Shown in pieces: positions 58,500-64,000 of a DNA stretch of 64,000 nucleotides (within the stretch, counting starts at the first letter, position 1; the number at the start of each line of letters is the position of its first letter). Source of the DNA: Chelonoidis abingdonii (Eukaryota; Chordata; Testudines; Testudinidae); NCBI RefSeq assembly GCF_003597395.2, contig NC_133771.1, positions 54,176,450-54,240,449 of the forward strand, written 5' to 3'. Position numbers and translations under genes: made by a program. The notes below the pieces were generated by a model. It was not told the origin of the DNA, did no database searches, and saw only the letters and a program-made list of their open reading frames with translations.

Positions 58500-58855
58500 G
58501 CTCATACAGTCTACCCACACTGATAGGGCACAGCTTAATGCATGGATACATTCAGTGGCATAGGCCAGGAAAGAATTAAGTGAGTGTAAAGAGCGGAGGC
58601 AGGACCCAATGCTGAGGTTAATGGGGGAGCAAATGGACATGATGAAGCGTCTGTTGGAGCTGCAGGAAATCCAGCAAGAGCACAGACCCCCGCTGCATCC
58701 ACTATATAACCACCTATACTCCTACCCATGTTCCACAGCCACCTCATCCAGATGTCCAAGAATACGGCGGAGAGGGGAGGCTCCTGGCACCCAGCGACTC
58801 CACTCCAGAGGATGGCTAAAGCAACAGAAGGTTGTCTTTCATACAGTTTGATTTT
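58500..58855 (+). pseudogene. Harbinger Myb-like protein gene, 3' fragment
   Basis: The frame from 58609 reads MLRLMGEQMDMMKRL, then LLELQEIQQEHRPP, then a Pro/Ser/Tyr-rich part with LYNHLYSYPCSTATSSRCP, and ends near RGWLKQQKV. This is the C-terminal coiled part of the Myb/SANT-type DNA-binding partner encoded by PIF/Harbinger elements. The trihelix/SANT domain proper is not preserved here, and the frame shifts near the end. It works with the transposase in intact elements; here it is a relic. Confidence 0.7.
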
Positions 58856-58989
58856 TAGTGTGGCTACAATAAGCAATCTGGCCTTGTCCTTCCCTCCTCC
58901 CCCACCCGACCTGAGCTACCTTGTTTGCTATCTCATTTATTTTTAATTAAGAAAGAATGCATGGGTTCAAAACAATAGTTACTTTATTT

Positions 58990-59330
58990 TGAAGGGGAGA
59001 AGATGGTTGGCTTATAGGGAATTAAAATCAACAAAGGGGGTGGGTTTGCATCAAAGAGAAACACACACAACTGTCACACTGAAGCCTGGCCAATCATGAA
59101 ACTGATTTTCAAAGTCTCTGTGATGTGCAGTGCACCTTGCTGTGCTCTTCTAATCGCCCTGCTCTCTGGCTGCTTGAAATCAGACACCAGGCGATTTACC
59201 TCAACCTCCCACCCCACCATAAATGTCTCCTTCTTACTCTCACAGATATTATGGAGCACATAGCAAGCAGCAATAAAAATGGGAATTTTGGTTGCACTGA
59301 GGTCTGACCTAGTCAGCAAACATCACCAGA
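58990..59330 (-). pseudogene. Harbinger (HARBI1-like) transposase C-terminal fragment
   Basis: The minus-strand frame from 59319 reads LSATKIPIFIAACYVLHNIC, ESKKETFMVGWEVEVN and AIRRAQQGALHITETLK. The ACYVLHNICE block is the conserved motif containing the last catalytic Glu of the DDE nuclease of PIF/Harbinger transposases. The earlier catalytic Asp residues would lie at higher coordinates, where I do not find them, so the gene is truncated. It faces the Myb-like relic tail to tail, which is the common layout in these elements. Confidence 0.8.
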
Positions 59331-60190
59331 GAGCTTTTAAAGAATCAAGGGCACATTCTACCACCACTCTGCACCTGCTCAGCCTATAGGTGAACTGCTC
59401 TTTACTGCTGTCCAGGCTTCATGAGACATAAAAGCAAGCGGTAGGCTGGGGTAGGTGCAACCGTGTGGTGATGCTGACTGGGAGAGCAGCCTGAGGCAGA
59501 AGCCTCCAGCTCACATGATATTCAAGGAAGGACTGAAACTCCATGAGACAAAACTTAAAGAAAAGAATGACGTGGAGTCTCTGGCTCCCATTTGGTGCTC
59601 TAGGAGGAAGATAGCCATATCTGTCCAGGCACCTCTGATCGACCTCACCAAGATCTCCCAGGAGCACCCAGGAGACATTCAACAGCTATCAGTCCTACTG
59701 CACCATCTGCCGCGAAGGCAAGGAGCTGCTGCTGTGTAGTAATGCTGTACTGTGTCTGCCAGCAGCACCCAGGAGACATGCAGTGACAATGAACTGAGTG
59801 GGCTCCTTGCTTGCTATGGTATGGCATCTGCATGGGTAACCCAGGAAAAAAGGTGCAAAATGATTGTATGCTGTTGCTTTCATGGAGGGAGGGAGAGAGG
59901 GAAAGAGGGGGGCCTGTCGACATGTACCCAAAACCACCCGCAACAATGTTTTTGCCTCATCAGGCATTGGGAGCTTAACCCAGAATTCCAATGGGCAGCA
60001 GAGACTGCGGGAACTGTGGGATAGCTACCCACAGTGCACCACTCTGTAAGTCAATGCTAGCCACGGTAGTGAGGACGCACTCCGCCAACTTAATGCGCCT
60101 AGTGTGGACATACACAATCGACTGTATAAAATTGGTTTCTAAAAATCAACTTCTATAAAATCAACCTCATTTCTTAGTGTAGACAGATCT

Positions 60191-63100
60191 CACCTCTAAT
60201 TCCCATATTCCTTATGTTCAGGCAACATGAGTATTTATATTCTGACTACCATCAGGTGCCCAGGGAAAGGGAAAGGAGTCCTTGTTCCTTCATCTCCTTT
60301 TTCACATCTGTGTAATCACAGCCTCAGATTGGACTGTTATTACTAGCATTATGAATGATAAGATCTTGCTCTTATTATTAATATGAGACAAACCATCTTC
60401 GTATACTCTGGTATAATTAAATATTGTATTGTCATAAAACAGTACTACCGCATAAGGAAAAAAAATAAAATGATAAATAGTTCCTCATCCCTTCATTTAA
60501 ATTTCTTCCTTTTTCTTCTGCTATATTGAACTAGAGCTAAAGAACAAGAACCCAATTAGCACAGCTGTCCTTGTACATACACTCAGATTTCAAGACATCT
60601 ATATTTCATAGGATTATTTGTGCTCAGCTTCAGAAGTTTCATAATGAAAGTTACAGTTTTCAGAAACAGCTGTGGGAGACTTACCTCCTGCAGAGATGTT
60701 CTTAAGAGCATCTATGAAGAAATGTTGTATGGACAGCAGCTAATTAAATATAAGTGCCACATTTTGGTAATATTGTTATTTATGTTGAAATTTAATCGTT
60801 TTTAGTATGTTATATGATGCTGCAACGCTTGTAAGCGTACTGCTGTAGAAAATAATTAAATAGTATGAGTAAAAAGGATTTTCAGTCATCAACATAGAAG
60901 AAGACGTAGGGTATTATGGGCTAATTATTTTGGTAAGTATAAGCTTAGTGATGGAAAAGGGTTGCAAAATGTATTTCAAATATAGAGTGAAATTTTCAAA
61001 GGCTTATTATATGTTCAGGTCAAATCCAGTTTTCGCTATGCTGACTTATACCAGCTGAGGATCTGGTAAGCTTGAAGTTTTCAGAGAGTTATGAATAAGT
61101 TAAACAAGGGGCTTTCCCTTAATTTAACCTTAACCATGGGATTCACTACCACTCCTGTGAACATAAGAGGAACATAAATAACAAAGTCCTTTTTTAAACT
61201 ATATTACTTTTATAACTGTTTATGTGCTCAGACAGTTTCTATATTTTCAATCTCTAAACCATTTGATTATATAATCTGTAAAAGTCCTGCACATTAATAT
61301 GTCATTTTCTTGGTTGTAATGTATATATTATTCTGGCTGCTGTAAAAATATATTTTATTCACTTGATAAACCATACACTTGAAAATCTGAGCAGATAAAT
61401 ATCTCATCATGAGAAATAAAGTCAGTAGCAGATCAAAGTCCTTGTTTAAAATAATTGTTGGTGTGTTTATTTTAGCAGTGGATGACATTTATCATTTGTA
61501 GTGTTCTTCTTTCATACATACTTGAGATAAATGGACCAAAATTAAACTTTCTTTAGTTTAAACATTTAGGAAACTGAGTTATGTTACTTCCCTGATTTCT
61601 GTTACTCAGGAAATAGATTTATTAATAGTTTTATAACTACAGTGTACTATAATGGAAAAAAATAATTTCCTATCATTTATTTATTTTTATAGCCAGTTTT
61701 TCATGCTATGTATGCTGTAATGTGAAAAGATGAATGTACTATCTATTATGATCTGTCCTTAGAAAGAAAGGTAGAGGTTTATTTTGTAGATATACCTACC
61801 TGCTCAGTACACTTTAAAATATAATTTTAAATATTAAATTTAATGGTGGGCTGTCAGATTGTGAACAGGGATCTACAAAAATCAATTAATGTATTTCTGG
61901 ACGAAAGAAGCATGAAGCCCTTGGGCTTCTTAAGAATGCTGCCATTTACTAAACTAAATATGAGACTGGCATTTAAAATTCTAAAGTTCTGATCACTCTT
62001 TTTACAAAGAGAAAGAGATAGAGTGACAGAAGGTCAGGTAGCACCTCCAGGGAATTACTGTATTACAGGAACAAATACACTAATGAATCATTATGACAGC
62101 ATTCTAAAACAATAACAGACTGAAAGTTTAGGTGAAAAACATTTGTTACAGATCTGATAGCTTCATAACTACAAAACAAATGGCCACAGCATCTATACAT
62201 AGAATATGCTAGCACTGAATCTATAGATAGATATAGATGATATAGATATAGATATAGATATATAGTGGCAGATCTGTTGAATTTTCAGTCATTTGTAAAG
62301 TGTGGTAAACCTGAGGGAAAAAATATCTTTCAAACAAAACTAAAACAGATTCAAATGATTTCAGACAGAGTCTTTTAGTCATTCTGCTCAGGCACCATTT
62401 ATTAGGTCTCTGAAGCAATCAGTTCAGGATTTCGGGCATCTACTGTAAATAGCTTTTATTTTCTGCTGGCCACAACACACACAAATTAGTATACCATGGA
62501 ATAAACAACTGTGAATGGACTGGTTGCCCCTGAGTGCCTCCTCATGGCATGAAATCTCTCTACAGGAGTCCTGTCTCAGTTTTCTTTTTCTGCAGCTCAG
62601 AGCCCCTTAAATCAAACTAACAAAACAGTCTTCTCTGGTTCAATCATACTCCTTCTTGAGGCTGGATTTGTTAAAATAATGAATTATTACCACATAAAGT
62701 TCCCCAGTTCCCATCAAGACGGTACTCTATGTCTTTCCTGCCAGGAGTCTCCCAGGCACATCCTGTGTGGAGCATTTTCCCTGAGGACTAAAAATTCTCT
62801 GCTGAGGCCTGCTCACTCTCAACATTCACTACCCCAAGCATCCCCTTCGGCAACTTTCTCCTGATATTTATAGGAGAATAAACTCTTCTGTACCCAGCTG
62901 CTTCTGCTAATTAAATTGCATACCCCATCCCAGGTGTGGCATCAGAGCTAATTATATGGCCGATTCCAGTTGTCTGGCTCTTAAAGAGGCAGGCCATCAC
63001 AATGGAAGGAAGACCCTGTAAACTAATTGTAGCTCAGTGTAAAAATCAAAGAATCTTGATATAACATCTAAAGCAGTGTGACTAACTGATTTTTCAGTTC

Positions 63101-64000
63101 ACTGGGCAAACTGAAAAATCAAAACAAAACTTGGTCTGAGTCAATGCAAAATGAAAGTTTTCAGTTTCACAAAACATACAAGAAAAGTCTGAAAAAAATG
63201 TTTTGGGATGTACAAAATGTTTAGTTAGCCCTGAATGAAATATTTCCTTTTGTTTGAATTTAACTTAAAAAAATAGAATTGAAGTAAAATTTGAAACAAA
63301 AAGTAATAAGCAAGCCATATCTGAAAATGAAGTAAGACCTGCAATATGGCTGGCGATATAGATGGCACTCCCTTCTAGCAAACTTCATTTGTAATATCTG
63401 ACTTCAACCAAATATTCAGACATTGTGAATGCTGATGGCCCGTGAGAGAGTAAACAGGAGAGGAAGAGGGTGCAAGGAGTCCTCTAACTTTGTTTTCCTT
63501 TGGCAGGATCAGATCATAGTTTCAGTTCTCTGCTTTTCTGAGCACAATGAGCCCTGTCGGTTACCGTCACTTGGGTGCAAGCACCCCAATATGGGAAGAG
63601 AGAGGAGAGATCTCTAACTACACAGGGGAGTGTAGATTGAACCTCTTGAAATGAGTTAGGTGCATACTCTTCCTGTGTGTTGGAGGTCCCAGGAAATATT
63701 GCAGTGATTTTTTTTTTCAAATGGTTACTGATTCTGTGTGCCTCCATTTTTGGGTGTCCAACTAGATAAATCTGGTCTCCCTGTTCTCTCAGAGGGCCGA
63801 ACACTGCCTCAGCACTGAACTTTGTCCAAAAGCTCAAACCTGTGCCTAACGAGAGTTATTCATTTGGAACTGACAGTCACCCTGCAATATATATTTCTTA
63901 AGGAAAATGCCGGGCTCAGTGTGGGGGGCGCTGCCCAGAAATGCAAGACCTAATGTGGCCAACTAATTAAGCATATGAGTCATACCTGTGGTTCAGAACA
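60191..64000. other. AT-rich stretch, mostly without recognised features
   Basis: No gene. 62440-62940 is more GC-rich and repeat-like (its complement has GGGAACTTTATGTGGTAAT and a TTTATTCC-type word) and may be an old LTR; I could not confirm it. 63690-63790 has TCAAATGGTTACTGATTCTG and GCCTCCATTTTTGGGTGTCC, as in an old amniote repeat. The 107-aa minus frame at 63514-63837 has no family motif. Confidence 0.45.
62221..62266. repeat. (GATATA)n microsatellite
   Basis: Imperfect units GATAGATATAGATGATATAG and so on. Very like the tract at 32861-32906. Confidence 0.9.

Larger units (their letters stand above)
58147..60190. mobile_element. Decayed PIF/Harbinger transposon
   Basis: Holds remains of both usual Harbinger genes, facing each other: a Myb-like gene on plus (58500-58855) and a transposase on minus (59319 and beyond). 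The right end has ATCGACTGTATAAAATTGG, AAAATCAACTTCTATAAAAT and TTAGTGTAGACAGATCT, like the terminal region of turtle Harbinger elements. The left boundary is uncertain (58147 is an estimate from CACTTCCTGTTTAGTCAGCA and upstream similarity). The element is old. Confidence 0.7.

Noticed and set aside
1..64000. Search for tRNA, rRNA, CRISPR, operons or a defence-type gene cluster
   Set aside because: The window is vertebrate non-coding DNA with transposon relics. I saw no cloverleaf genes, spaced repeats or co-oriented intact genes.

Overview
The window looks like intergenic or intronic DNA from a vertebrate, most probably a turtle. There is no convincing host protein-coding exon, tRNA, rRNA, CRISPR array or operon. 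The coding-like signals I could recognise are decayed transposon genes. The turtle assignment rests on a typical chelonian repeat mix: several CR1 LINE 3' ends, an LTR family beginning TGTCATAAACAG, foldback hAT elements with CAGGGGTCGGCAACC ends, PIF/Harbinger elements and their MITEs, a repeat ending in GGTGCCACAAGTACTCC, and old MIR SINEs.

Layout. 1-11.5 kb: the end of an hAT element, a CR1 split by another insertion, a foldback hAT element with a perfect 8-bp target duplication, two antisense CR1 pieces and AT-rich single-copy-looking DNA. 11.5-18.2 kb: a huge inverted repeat (two arms of about 3.3-3.5 kb, no spacer) built from flank plus forward and reverse copies of the TGTCATAAACAG LTR family. 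18.2-24.8 kb: an LTR end, old repeats, a likely antisense retroviral LTR and a 0.9-kb antisense CR1. 24.8-28.3 kb: an LTR element whose two LTR pieces flank about 1.9 kb of nearly pure purine sequence and a 100-N assembly gap. 28.3-43.7 kb: mostly unique AT-rich DNA with scattered MIRs, an LTR remnant, a Harbinger-type MITE inside an older MITE and old CR1 traces. 43.7-45.4 kb: an hAT element with a broken transposase in both orientations and a further repeat inserted in it. 49.2-53.3 kb: a decayed Ty3/gypsy-type pol with integrase upstream of reverse transcriptase and RNase H, interrupted by a complete solo LTR. 53.3-64 kb: unique AT-rich DNA, a second foldback hAT element and a decayed Harbinger element carrying remains of its Myb-like gene and its transposase in convergent orientation.

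Nothing here works together as a host gene system; the content is layered mobile elements. The strongest items for a second look are the giant zero-spacer palindrome (real inverted duplication or assembly foldback), the integrase-before-RT order of the gypsy remnant, the polypurine block at the gap, and the hAT element with its inverted transposase end. Family names come from recognising sequence by eye, without database searches; boundaries of old repeats are approximate.
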